Assembly: GCF_029210375.1 (NCBI RefSeq)
Contig: NZ_JARGER010000037.1
Location: 124,001 to 188,000, forward strand
Length of the DNA stretch: 64,000 bases
Origin: Nocardioides sp. YIM 152315
GTDB lineage: Bacteria > Actinomycetota > Actinomycetes > Propionibacteriales > Nocardioidaceae
Reading direction: 5' to 3'
Of the stretch, positions 1 to 8,255 are shown in pieces. The notes beneath the pieces were generated by a model. The model saw only the letters and a program-made list of their open reading frames with translations, made no database searches and was not told the DNA's origin. Position numbers and translations under genes: made by a program. The stretch's first letter is position 1. Every line of letters begins with the position of its first letter.

Positions 1-557
1 GTGATGAGCGTGATCGGCCAGCGGTACGACGACACGGTCTCCCCGAAGACCTCGGTGTTGGCGGCCAGCGTCGAGAGCACGGACACCGCGAGCACGGCGA
101 CCCCGGCCGTCAGCAGGAGGAACAGGCTCTTGAGCCGGAGCAGCACGGGGTTGGGCCGGCTGTTGCGCGGGACCGACCATGCGATGTTGAGCGCGTTCTG
201 CAGCGCCTGGCCGAGTCCGAGGGCACCGTAGAGGGCGACCAGCGAGCCGATGACGAGCGCCGCGGCCGAGCCCTCCAGACCCTCCGGCCGGCCGAGCTGG
301 TCGCCGATGATCGGGAACTGGGCCAGCGCCGAGTCGAGCAGCTCCTCCTGGAGGTCCGGGTTGTCCTGGAGGAAGAAGCCGAGGATCGACGACCCCAGCA
401 GCAGCAGCGGGAAGATCGCGATGAAGGCGTAGTAGGTGACGATCGCGGCGAGGTAGTTGCCCTGGTCGTCGAAGTACTTGTAGATCACCGCGATCGGATA
501 GCCCAGCACGGACCATCGGCGCTGGGCGCGATCGGCAGCGTCGACGACCTTGGCCAC
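1..557 (-). CDS. YihY/BrkB family inner-membrane protein, 3' end cut by window edge
   Basis: Translation from GTG 557 starts MAKVVDAADRAQRRWSVLGY and carries several hydrophobic segments typical of the YihY/BrkB (UPF0761) family, including YYAFIAIFPLLLLGSSILGF and a later stretch reading LLTAGVAVLAVSVLSTLA. About 185 residues are present; the family is usually 280-400 residues, so the C-terminal part lies outside the window. These integral membrane proteins were once misannotated as RNase BN and their role is unsettled. The start is supported by a TAGCGT box at 569-564 (minus strand) six bases before the GTG, suggesting a leaderless transcript. No partner gene is visible on the left. Confidence 0.85.
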   Translation of the reverse strand, partial: MAKVVDAADRAQRRWSVLGYPIAVIYKYFDDQGNYLAAIVTYYAFIAIFPLLLLGSSILGFFLQDNPDLQEELLDSALAQFPIIGDQLGRPEGLEGSAAALVIGSLVALYGALGLGQALQNALNIAWSVPRNSRPNPVLLRLKSLFLLLTAGVAVLAVSVLSTLAANTEVFGETVSSYRWPITLI

Positions 558-649
558 GCGGACACGCTATCGGGGTTCGGCGCCGAGCACGTGCAGGCCG
601 TTCCCGGCGATCGAGGGGAAACGACCGGCGCCGGGCCAGAGCTCGAGGA

Positions 650-1930
650 TCAGGTCGCCGTCGGAGTCCCGCGGGTCGGACGTCGAGGCGGCACGTGGTC
701 GGGCAGCGTCGGCATCTCCAGACCGGTGTGGCGGCCGACGAGGCTGCCGCGGGTGACGGCGCTGCCGCCGTACCGGGCGCGGACCCGGTCGAGCGCGAGG
801 TCGAGGCTGCCGGCTGCGGCCTCCTGCGCGAAGAGCGGCAGCTCGAGCTGCTCGGCGCCGTGGGCGTCGACGAGGCCGGAGATCGTGATCCCGAGCAGCG
901 TGCAGCCGCGCTCCTCGATCAGGGGCCACGCGACCTCGAGCAGTCCCCGGCCGGTCTCCAGCCAGGCCGCGGTGGCGGCGGTCGAGTGCGGGATGGTGGT
1001 CGACCTCGTCGCCCGGGTGAAGTCGTCGAAGCGGAGGCGGAGCGTGAACGTGCGGCCGATCCGCTCGCCGCCCCGCAGCCGCCGGGCGACCCGGTCGACG
1101 AGGCCGGCGAGCAGCGCGTCGAGCTCGGTGTGGCTCTTGCGCCGACCGGGCCGCCCGATCGCACACTGGGAGCCGATCGAACGACGCCGCCGGCCGACCT
1201 CCACCGGACGCGGGTCGCGGAGGTTGGCGAGCGCCCACAGGTGCCGGCCCGCGGCCTGGCCGACCGCGGCCGTCAGCTCCAGCTCCTCGCGCCGCGCCAG
1301 CTCGCCGATGGTGCGGATGCCCTCGGCGTGCAGCTTCGCCGCCGTGACCCTGCCGACGCCCCACAGCCGCTCGATCGGCAACGGGTGCAGGAACTCCTGC
1401 TCCCGCCCGGGCGCGACCCGCAGCAGCCCGTCGGGCTTGCTGACCGCGCTCGCGACCTTCGCGAGGTACTTCGTGCGGGCGATCCCGACCGAGATCGGCA
1501 GGCCCACCTCCTCCCGGACCCGGCGGCGCAGGTCGGCGCCCACCTGCTCGGGCGGGCCCGCCAGGCGGCGCAGCCCGGCGACGTCGAGGAACGCCTCGTC
1601 GATCGAGAGGCCCTCGACCAGCGGCGTGGTGTCGTCGAAGATCGCGAAGACCCGGCGGCTCGCCTCGACGTACGCCGCGAACCGTGGCGGCACCACCAGC
1701 GCCTCGGGGCACAGTCGCATCGCCTGTCGCCCACCCATCGCGGAGCGCACGCCGCAGGCCTTGGCCTCGTAGCTCGCCGCCAGCACCACGCCGCCGCCGA
1801 CGATCACCGGGCGGTCGCGCAGCCGGGGGTCGTCGCGCTGCTCGACGGAGGCGAAGAACGAGTCGAGGTCGGCGTGCAGGATGCCCGCCGACCCTCGACC
1901 CGCAGCCTCGCTGCTCCGGATGCGCGCCAC
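650..1930 (-). CDS. dinB: DNA polymerase IV (Y-family)
   Basis: Error-prone Y-family translesion polymerase, 426 residues from GTG 1930. The first catalytic aspartate lies in DLDSFF (D21), with the aromatic steric-gate region beside it, and the second acidic pair is in SIDEAFLD (D111, E112). The palm/fingers are followed by the helix-hairpin-helix region (LWGVGRVTAAKLHAEGI) and the little-finger domain. QLELPLF near the C terminus matches a beta-clamp binding motif. An upstream in-frame ATG at 2008 would place a non-conserved leader over the LexA box and the palindrome, so GTG 1930 is preferred. A perfect LexA box lies 10-25 bp upstream of this start, so SOS control is expected. The gene is not in an operon. 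Confidence 0.93.
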   Translation of the reverse strand: MARIRSSEAAGRGSAGILHADLDSFFASVEQRDDPRLRDRPVIVGGGVVLAASYEAKACGVRSAMGGRQAMRLCPEALVVPPRFAAYVEASRRVFAIFDDTTPLVEGLSIDEAFLDVAGLRRLAGPPEQVGADLRRRVREEVGLPISVGIARTKYLAKVASAVSKPDGLLRVAPGREQEFLHPLPIERLWGVGRVTAAKLHAEGIRTIGELARREELELTAAVGQAAGRHLWALANLRDPRPVEVGRRRRSIGSQCAIGRPGRRKSHTELDALLAGLVDRVARRLRGGERIGRTFTLRLRFDDFTRATRSTTIPHSTAATAAWLETGRGLLEVAWPLIEERGCTLLGITISGLVDAHGAEQLELPLFAQEAAAGSLDLALDRVRARYGGSAVTRGSLVGRHTGLEMPTLPDHVPPRRPTRGTPTAT

Positions 1931-1939
1931 GCTCCATGA

Positions 1940-1955
1940 TCGAACATCTGTTCGA
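1940..1955. promoter_or_regulatory. LexA (SOS) box upstream of dinB
   Basis: TCGAACATCTGTTCGA is a perfect match to the actinobacterial LexA site (TCGAAC-N4-GTTCGA). It lies 10 bp before the dinB GTG and so should cover the core promoter. Binding would repress dinB until DNA damage. Confidence 0.92.
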
Positions 1956-1976
1956 TCACCGCAAGGTGCCCACGCT

Positions 1977-2043
1977 GGGATAGTCCGGCACGTTCCGGTT
2001 GTCGACACGCGGTGCGGGCAACCAGAACGTGCCGGACTATCCC
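1977..2043. terminator. 25-bp-arm inverted repeat downstream of the AtuA-type operon
   Basis: Arms 1977-2001 and 2019-2043 are complementary over 25 positions with one mismatch; the loop is 17 nt. The ends read GGGATAG and CTATCCC. It lies between the stop of the last gene of the eight-gene minus-strand operon and the dinB promoter, so it fits a transcription terminator. No U-tract is visible. Its ends resemble those of the repeat at 59368-59434. Confidence 0.7.
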
Positions 2044-2053
2044 GCCGAGGCGG

Positions 2054-3214
2054 TCAGTAGGACTTCGGCAGGCCGAGCGAGTGCATCGCGACGAAGTTGA
2101 GGATCATCTCCCGGCTCACCGGGGCGATCCGGCCGGCGCGGGTGGCGACCAGGAGGCCGGCCACGCCGTACTCCTGCGTGATGCCGTTGCCGCCATGGGT
2201 CTGCACGGCGGCGTCGGCGGCGTTGCAGGCGGCCTCGGCGGCGGCGTACTTCGCCATGTTGGCGGCCTCGCCCGCGCCGAAGTCGTCGCCCGCGTCGTAG
2301 AGCGCGGCCGCCTTCTGGGTCATCAGCCGCGCCATCTCGGTCTCGATGTGCACCTGCGCGAGGGGGTGCGCGACGGCCTGGTGGGAGCCGATGGCGCCCT
2401 GGAAGACCGTGCGCTCCTTGGCGTACGTCGTCGCCTTCTCGAGTGCGTAGCGGGCCAGTCCGGTGGAGAACGACGCGGCCATGATCCGCTCTGGGTTGAG
2501 CCCGGAGAAGAGCTGCGCCAGACCGCCGTCCTCGTCGCCCACGATCGCGTCGGACGGGAGCCGGACGTCGTCCATGAAGACCTGGAACTGCAGCTCGGGG
2601 CTGACGATCTCCATCGGGATGTGCGTGTACTCGAAGCCGGCGGCGTCGGTCGGGACGACGAAGAGGACCGGCTTCACCTTGCCGGTCCGGGCGTCCTCGG
2701 CACGCGCGACGACGAGCACGTGGTCGGCCTCATCGACGCCGGAGATGTAGACCTTGCGGCCGTTGAGCACCCACTCGTCGCCGTCCCTGCGCGCGGTGGT
2801 GGTGATGTTGTGGGTGTTGGTGCCCGCGTCGGGCTCGGTGATCGCGAACGCCATCGTGCCGGTGCCGTCGCAGATCCCCGGGAGCCAGCGCTGCTTCTGC
2901 TCCTCGGTGCCGTAGCGGCCGATGATCGTGCCGCAGATCGCCGGGCTGACGACCATGAGCAGCAGCGGGCAGCCCTGCGCCGCCAGCTCCTCGCACACGG
3001 CCGCGATGTCGCCGATGCCGCCGCCCCCGCCGCCGTACTGCTCGGGGATGTTGATGCCGAGGTAGCCGTTCTTGCCGATCTCGAGCCAGAGCTCGGTGGT
3101 CTTCTCGCCGGCGCGGGCCCGCTCGGTGAACCACTCCCTCCCGTACTTGCCGGCCAGCCGCGCGACCGCCTTGCGGACCTCCTGGCGCTCCTCGGACTCG
3201 GTGAACGTGCTCAT
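2054..3214 (-). CDS. acyl-CoA dehydrogenase (operon gene 8)
   Basis: FAD-dependent acyl-CoA dehydrogenase of 386 residues. Family signatures include FAITEPDAGTNTHNI for FAD/substrate binding, the central beta region, and QTHGGNGITQEYGV near the C terminus. It starts with ATG 3214, whose ATGA overlaps the stop of the biotin carboxylase gene by 4 bp, so it is translationally coupled as the last gene of the operon. Likely reaction: alpha,beta-dehydrogenation of a branched or isoprenoid acyl-CoA, passing electrons to ETF. Substrate cannot be read from sequence; citronellyl-CoA or isovaleryl-CoA type enzymes are both plausible. Confidence 0.92.
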   Translation of the reverse strand: MSTFTESEERQEVRKAVARLAGKYGREWFTERARAGEKTTELWLEIGKNGYLGINIPEQYGGGGGGIGDIAAVCEELAAQGCPLLLMVVSPAICGTIIGRYGTEEQKQRWLPGICDGTGTMAFAITEPDAGTNTHNITTTARRDGDEWVLNGRKVYISGVDEADHVLVVARAEDARTGKVKPVLFVVPTDAAGFEYTHIPMEIVSPELQFQVFMDDVRLPSDAIVGDEDGGLAQLFSGLNPERIMAASFSTGLARYALEKATTYAKERTVFQGAIGSHQAVAHPLAQVHIETEMARLMTQKAAALYDAGDDFGAGEAANMAKYAAAEAACNAADAAVQTHGGNGITQEYGVAGLLVATRAGRIAPVSREMILNFVAMHSLGLPKSY

Positions 3215-5079
3215 GCTTCCTCCACGACTGCCAGTACCTCCCCGGCGGCGACCTGCGCCCCGGGCTTCGCGTCGATCTCGGTGACCGTGCCGGCGTACGG
3301 CGAGAGGACAGGGTGCTGCATCTTCATCGCCTCGAGCACCAGCACCTGCTGGCCCGCCTCGACCTCTTGGCCCGTCTCCACGGCGACGCTCACGACCGTG
3401 CCCGGCATCGGCGCGAGCAGGCTGCCGCTGGCGACCTGCTCGGCCGGGTCGACGAACCGCGGCACCCGCGTCAGGTGCACGTGCCCGCGGCTGCTGTCGA
3501 CGTCCACATCCCTGCCGTTGACAGTGATCGCGTACGTCGTGCGCACGCCGTCGGTCTCCAGCGTGACGCTCTCCGAGCCCGCCGACACCACCGTGTGGCC
3601 GTCGACGGCATACGCGCCGTACCACTCGACCTCTGCCTCCTCGAAGACCGCGCGCTGCGGCTGGGAGACCACGTTGCGCCAGGCGACGGGGATGCCGCGC
3701 TGCACCGTGCGTGCCTCCTTGGCCCGCTCGGCCAGTGCGATCGCCGCCGCCACCGCCGCACCGTCGGTGGCCGAGGAGGGACGCAGCCCCGTCTCGAAAC
3801 CATCGAGGAAGTCGGTGCTCACGTCGCCCCGCAGGAAGGCCGGGTCCCGCAGGATCGCGACCAGCTGGTCGCGGTTGGTCACGAGTCCGTGGATCCGGGC
3901 GCGCGACAGGACGCCGGCGAGCTTCCGGGCCGCCGCCTGCCGCGTCGGCGCGTGGGCGATCACCTTGGCGAGCATCGCGTCGTAGTGCGTCGACACCTCG
4001 CTGCCGGACTCGAATCCGGCGTCGACCCGGACGCCGTCCTCCAGGGGGATCTCGAACGTCGTCAGCGTCCCGCTCTGCGGCTGGTAGTCGGCGGCCGGGT
4101 CCTCGGCGTACAGCCGCACCTCGATCGCGTGACCCTGCGGCGGATCGCTCCACCCCATGAACCAGGTGGCCTCTGCCGAGGCGACCTGCAGCAGGACCAG
4201 GTCGACGTCGTGCACGAGCTCGGTGACCGGGTGCTCGACCTGGAGCCGGGTGTTCATCTCCAGAAAGAAGAACCGCTCGGTCGCCGGGTCGTAGAGGAAC
4301 TCGACGGTCCCCGCGCCTCGGTACTCGACGGCCTCGGCCGCCTGACGCGCCGCCTCGTGCAGCGCGGTGCGGACCTCGTCGGGGAGGTTCGGCGCCGGGG
4401 CCTCCTCGACCACCTTCTGGTGGCGGCGTTGGAGCGAGCAGTCCCGCTCGCCATAGACCACCGAGTCGACGACCTGCACCTCGACGTGCCGGCCGCGCTC
4501 GACGTACGGCTCGACGAAGACCGTGCCGTCGCCGAACGCCGACAGCGCCTCCGCCTCGGCCTTCGCGACCTCGCCCGGCAGATCCTCGAGCCGGCGTACG
4601 ACGCGCATGCCGCGACCGCCACCACCGGCGGACGCCTTGACCAGCAAGGGCAGGTCGGCCTCCGTGGGCTCGGCGGGCGCTTCCAGCACCGGAACGCCCG
4701 CGGCCTTCATGATCTCCTTGGCCCGGATCTTCGAGCCCATCGCCTCGATGGACTCCGGCGTCGGGCCTATCCAGGTCAGGCCCGCGTCGATGACCGCGCG
4801 GGCGAAGTCCGCGTTCTCCGAGAGGAAGCCGTACCCGGGGTGGATCGCATCGGCGCCCGACCCTCGAGCCGCGTCGAGCACGAGGTCGATCCGCAGGTAG
4901 GTCTCGGACGGTGCGTTGCCGGGCAGTCGTACGGCGGCGTCGGCCTCACGCACGTAGGGCAGCGCGGCGTCGGCGTCGGCGTGGATCGCGACGGTCTCGA
5001 TGCCGAGCGATCGACAGGTCCGGAAGACCCGCGACGCGATCTCGGCCCGGTTGGCGACGAGGAGTCGCTTGATGGTCAC
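3211..5079 (-). CDS. acyl-CoA carboxylase alpha subunit (biotin carboxylase + BCCP)
   Basis: 622-residue biotin-dependent carboxylase subunit. The N terminus (RLLVANRAEIASRVFRTCRS) is typical of biotin carboxylase; the ATP-grasp glycine-rich loop reads KASAGGGGRGM, and FFLEMNTRLQVEHPVTE is the conserved metal/ATP and bicarbonate region. A middle BT-like region leads to a C-terminal biotinyl domain with EAMKMQH, biotinylated lysine about K586. The GTG start at 5079 overlaps the beta-subunit stop by 4 bp. With the adjacent carboxyltransferase it forms an MCC- or GCC-type carboxylase for 3-methylcrotonyl-like or geranyl-like CoA esters; the context with AtuA favours the latter class but does not prove it. 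Confidence 0.94.
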   Translation of the reverse strand: MTIKRLLVANRAEIASRVFRTCRSLGIETVAIHADADAALPYVREADAAVRLPGNAPSETYLRIDLVLDAARGSGADAIHPGYGFLSENADFARAVIDAGLTWIGPTPESIEAMGSKIRAKEIMKAAGVPVLEAPAEPTEADLPLLVKASAGGGGRGMRVVRRLEDLPGEVAKAEAEALSAFGDGTVFVEPYVERGRHVEVQVVDSVVYGERDCSLQRRHQKVVEEAPAPNLPDEVRTALHEAARQAAEAVEYRGAGTVEFLYDPATERFFFLEMNTRLQVEHPVTELVHDVDLVLLQVASAEATWFMGWSDPPQGHAIEVRLYAEDPAADYQPQSGTLTTFEIPLEDGVRVDAGFESGSEVSTHYDAMLAKVIAHAPTRQAAARKLAGVLSRARIHGLVTNRDQLVAILRDPAFLRGDVSTDFLDGFETGLRPSSATDGAAVAAAIALAERAKEARTVQRGIPVAWRNVVSQPQRAVFEEAEVEWYGAYAVDGHTVVSAGSESVTLETDGVRTTYAITVNGRDVDVDSSRGHVHLTRVPRFVDPAEQVASGSLLAPMPGTVVSVAVETGQEVEAGQQVLVLEAMKMQHPVLSPYAGTVTEIDAKPGAQVAAGEVLAVVEEA

Positions 5080-6680
5080 GGGCGGAACACCCCGAATCGG
5101 TCGGTGCCCACGACAGGCTTGTTCTCGATGACGGACAGGCAGATGCCGAGGACGGTGCGGGTGTCGCGCGGGTCGATGACCCCGTCGTCGTAGAGCATCC
5201 CGGAGAGGAAGAACGGCAGCGACTGCTCCTCGACCGACTGCTCGACGAAGGCGCGCATGCCGGCGTCGGCCTCCTCGTCGTACTCCTTGCCGCGCCCCTC
5301 GGCCGCCGCGCGCGCGACGATCGACAGCACGCCGGCGAGCTGGGCGGGGCCCATGACGGCGGACTTCGCCGAAGGCCAGGTGAAGAGGAAGCGCGGGTCG
5401 TACGCGCGGCCGTTCATGCCGTAGTTGCCGGCGCCGTACGACGCCCCCATGATCACCGTGAGGTGCGGGACCGTGGAGTTGCTGACCGCGTTGATCATCA
5501 TCGCGCCGTGCTTGATGATGCCGCCCTGCTCGTACTCCTTGCCGACCATGTAGCCGGTGGTGTTGTGCAGGAAGAGCAGCGGGGTGTCGGTCTGGTTGGC
5601 GAGCTGGATGAACTGCGTCGCCTTCTGCGCCTCCTCGGAGAAGAGCACCCCCTGCGCGTTGGCGAGGATGCCGATCGGGCGGCCATGGATCCTCGCCCAG
5701 CCGGTGACGAGCGAGGTGCCGTAGAGCGGCTTGAACTCGTCGAACACCGCGCCATTCGTCTCCGAGACGCCGTCGCAGATCCGGCGGATCACCTCGCGCG
5801 GGTCGAAGGGCTCCTTGAGGTCGGTGGGGATCAGGTCGAGCAACCCGTCGGGGTCCTCGTCCGGCTCGGCGTACGCCGACGGCGCAGCAGTGGCCTTCCG
5901 CCAGTTGAGCCGAGCCACGATCCGCCGCCCGATCCGGATCGCGTCGTGCTCGTCCTCGGCGAGGTAGTCGGCCAGGCCGGAGACGCGTGCGTGCATCTCG
6001 GCGCCCCCGAGCGACTCGTCGTCGGACTCCTCGCCGGTGGCCATCTTCACCAGCGGCGGACCGCCGAGGAAGACCTTGGCCTGCTCCTTGACCATCACCG
6101 TGTAGTCGGACATGCCGGGCACGTAGGCGCCACCGGCGGTCGAGTTCCCGAAGACCAGCGCGATCGTCGGCTCCTTGCGAGCGCTCGCCCGGGTGAGGTC
6201 GCGGAAGAGCTTGCCGCCGGGGATGAAGATCTCCTTCTGCGTCGGCAGGTCCGCGCCCCCGGACTCGACCAGCGAGATCGTCGGGAGGCCGTTCTCCTCG
6301 GCGATCTGCGAGGCGCGGAAGATCTTCCTCACCGTCCACGGGTTGGAGGCGCCGCCCTTCACCGTCGGGTCGTTGGCGGTGATCAGGCACTCGACGCCCT
6401 CGACGACGCCGATGCCCGTGACCACCGACGCGCCGACGGTGAAGTCGGATCCCCAGCCGGCCAGCGGCGACAGCTCCAGGAAGGCCGAGCCCTCGTCGAC
6501 GAGCAGCTCGATCCGCTCGCGGGGCAGCAGCTTGCCGCGGGCGTGGTGACGGTCGACGTACTTCCGGCCACCGCCCTCGACCGCCTTGGCGTGCTCGGCG
6601 TCGAGGTCGGCGAGCTCCTCGAGCATCGCCTGACGATTGCGGGACGGGCGCAGAAAGCCCACCTCAATCTGAGATTTCAC
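5076..6680 (-). CDS. acyl-CoA carboxylase beta subunit (carboxyltransferase)
   Basis: 534-residue carboxyltransferase with the two crotonase-like halves expected of AccD/MCCB/GCCB proteins. Recognisable blocks are ARGKLLPRERIELLVD, GASNPWTVRKIFRASQIA, LVFGNSTAGGAYVPGMSDY and, in the C-terminal half, NTTGYMVGKEYEQGGIIKHG and ASYGAGNYGMNGRAYDPRF. The last block is typical of methylcrotonyl/geranyl-CoA carboxylases rather than of propionyl-CoA carboxylase. It overlaps the SRPBCC stop by 17 bp and the alpha-subunit start by 4 bp, so all are co-translated. It transfers carboxyl from biotin to the gamma carbon of an enoyl-CoA, by family knowledge. Confidence 0.93.
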   Translation of the reverse strand: MKSQIEVGFLRPSRNRQAMLEELADLDAEHAKAVEGGGRKYVDRHHARGKLLPRERIELLVDEGSAFLELSPLAGWGSDFTVGASVVTGIGVVEGVECLITANDPTVKGGASNPWTVRKIFRASQIAEENGLPTISLVESGGADLPTQKEIFIPGGKLFRDLTRASARKEPTIALVFGNSTAGGAYVPGMSDYTVMVKEQAKVFLGGPPLVKMATGEESDDESLGGAEMHARVSGLADYLAEDEHDAIRIGRRIVARLNWRKATAAPSAYAEPDEDPDGLLDLIPTDLKEPFDPREVIRRICDGVSETNGAVFDEFKPLYGTSLVTGWARIHGRPIGILANAQGVLFSEEAQKATQFIQLANQTDTPLLFLHNTTGYMVGKEYEQGGIIKHGAMMINAVSNSTVPHLTVIMGASYGAGNYGMNGRAYDPRFLFTWPSAKSAVMGPAQLAGVLSIVARAAAEGRGKEYDEEADAGMRAFVEQSVEEQSLPFFLSGMLYDDGVIDPRDTRTVLGICLSVIENKPVVGTDRFGVFRP

Positions 6681-7128
6681 GCTCGACGACCGCCTTCATC
6701 CGCTCGAGGGTGGTGCGCATGCCGCGCTCGTTGGTGCGGCCGCGCAGCTTGCCGAGCAGCAGCCAGTAGAGGCGCAGGTAGGGCTTCGACTCGAGCCGGA
6801 AGTACTCGGTCACGTTCGTGCCGGTGCCGTCCGCCTCGAGGCGGTAGCCCCAGTTGTTGATCGCCACGTCCGCGGTGCCGACCCGGAACTCGAAGAGCTC
6901 GTTCGGGACGCTCCTCGTCACCTGGCAGGGCGTCCAGTACGTCGGGCCGACGCCGTTGCGCTTCACGTGGCCCTTGAAGTAGGCGCCCTCCTCGGGGCCG
7001 GTCGAGCCGCGGGTCCACTCGGCCTCGAAGGTCTCCGGTGAGAACTCACCGATGCGCGTCACGTCGGAGACGAGCGCCCACACCTTCTCCGGCGGCGCGT
7101 CCATCCGGACGGTGACCTCGCCCTTCAT
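6664..7128 (-). CDS. SRPBCC (START-like) family protein
   Basis: 154-residue START/Bet v1-like protein: an N-terminal strand with EVTVRMDAPPEKVWALVSDV, central WTRGSTGPEEGAYFKGHVKR, and a C-terminal helix. This fold makes a hydrophobic pocket for small lipophilic ligands. It starts at ATG 7128 with a 4-bp ATGA overlap on the preceding acyl-CoA dehydrogenase and sits in the middle of the isoprenoid acyl-CoA operon. A role in binding or delivering a hydrophobic substrate is inferred from position only; no catalytic residues are identifiable. Confidence 0.82.
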   Translation of the reverse strand: MKGEVTVRMDAPPEKVWALVSDVTRIGEFSPETFEAEWTRGSTGPEEGAYFKGHVKRNGVGPTYWTPCQVTRSVPNELFEFRVGTADVAINNWGYRLEADGTGTNVTEYFRLESKPYLRLYWLLLGKLRGRTNERGMRTTLERMKAVVEREISD

Positions 7129-8255
7129 GAGTAGCCCAGCAGCTTGGCTGAGAGATCGGTCAACACTTCGGTGGCCCCTCCTCCGATCGGCAGGATCCGG
7201 GCGTCGCGGTAGTGCCGCTCCACCTCGGTCCCGTGCATGTATCCCGTCCCGCCGTGCAGCTGGACGGCCTGGTCGCAGACGTACGTCGCGCAGTCGACCG
7301 CGGTCTGCTTCGCGAGGCACGCCTCGGCGATCACCTGCTCGCCCGCGGCATGCCGGCGGGCGACCTCGCGCGTGTAGGTGCGGGCGACCTCGACCTGGCG
7401 CCGCATCTCGACGAGCCTGTGGCGCACCACCTGCCTGCTCACGAGCGGTTGTGAGAACGTGTCGCGGTCGCGGCAGTACGCCGCGGTCAGGTCGAGCGAG
7501 CGGGCCGCGATGCCGTAGCCGTGGACCGCCAGGGCCAGCCGCTCCACCACGAACTGCTCGGCGATCTGACCGAACCCGGCGTTCTCCTCGCCGACCAGGT
7601 TGGCCACCGGGACCCGCGCGTCGACGAACGAGAGCTCGGCGGTGTCGGAGCAGTGCCAGCCCATCTTCCGCAGCGAGCGGTCGACGGTGAAGCCGGGCGT
7701 GCCCTTCTCGATCACCAGGAGGCTGACGCCGCCCGCACCGGGCCCGCCGGTGCGGACCGCGGTGGTCACGAAGTCCGCCCGGACCCCGCTGGTGATGAAG
7801 GTCTTGGCGCCGTTGACGACGTACTCGTCGCCCCGTGCCGACTTCTGGCGGACGGCGGTCGTGCGGATGCCACCGACGTCGGACCCGCCGCCGGGCTCGG
7901 TGATGCCGAGCGCGCCGATCGTCTCCCCCGCCAGGGTCGGTCGGACGAACCGGTCGACGAGGTCGGCGTTGCCGTGCGCGGCCAGGTGTGGCAGCGCGAT
8001 GCCGCCGGTGAACAGCCCGGCCATCAGGCCGGACGACGCGCCCTCGGCGAACATCCCCTCCTGCAGGTCGACCGTGTCGAGCACGTCGCCGCCCCCGCCC
8101 CCGACGTCCTCCGGGAAGGAGATGCCGAGCAGTCCCTGCTTGGCCGCGGCCAGGTGGAGGGCGCGCGGGATCGTGCCGGCGTCCTCCCACTCCTGGAGGT
8201 GCGGCGCCACCTCGCGGCGGACGAACTCGGCACCGAGCTCGCGCAGGTCGCTCAC
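7125..8255 (-). CDS. acyl-CoA dehydrogenase (operon gene 4)
   Basis: 376-residue acyl-CoA dehydrogenase starting at GTG 8255 (VSDLRELGAEFVRREVAPHL). Signatures are GALGITEPGGGSDVGGIRT in the middle domain and VQLHGGTGYMHGTEVERHYR near the C terminus. The GTG overlaps the AtuA stop by 4 bp. It differs clearly from the other dehydrogenase of this operon (2054-3214), so two successive or alternative dehydrogenations are likely in the pathway. Flavin-linked and soluble by family; substrate unknown. Confidence 0.92.
   Translation of the reverse strand: MSDLRELGAEFVRREVAPHLQEWEDAGTIPRALHLAAAKQGLLGISFPEDVGGGGGDVLDTVDLQEGMFAEGASSGLMAGLFTGGIALPHLAAHGNADLVDRFVRPTLAGETIGALGITEPGGGSDVGGIRTTAVRQKSARGDEYVVNGAKTFITSGVRADFVTTAVRTGGPGAGGVSLLVIEKGTPGFTVDRSLRKMGWHCSDTAELSFVDARVPVANLVGEENAGFGQIAEQFVVERLALAVHGYGIAARSLDLTAAYCRDRDTFSQPLVSRQVVRHRLVEMRRQVEVARTYTREVARRHAAGEQVIAEACLAKQTAVDCATYVCDQAVQLHGGTGYMHGTEVERHYRDARILPIGGGATEVLTDLSAKLLGYS

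Noticed and set aside
1931..2008. Longer dinB start at ATG 2008.
   Set aside because: It would translate through the LexA box and the palindrome, and the extra residues do not resemble Y-family N termini.
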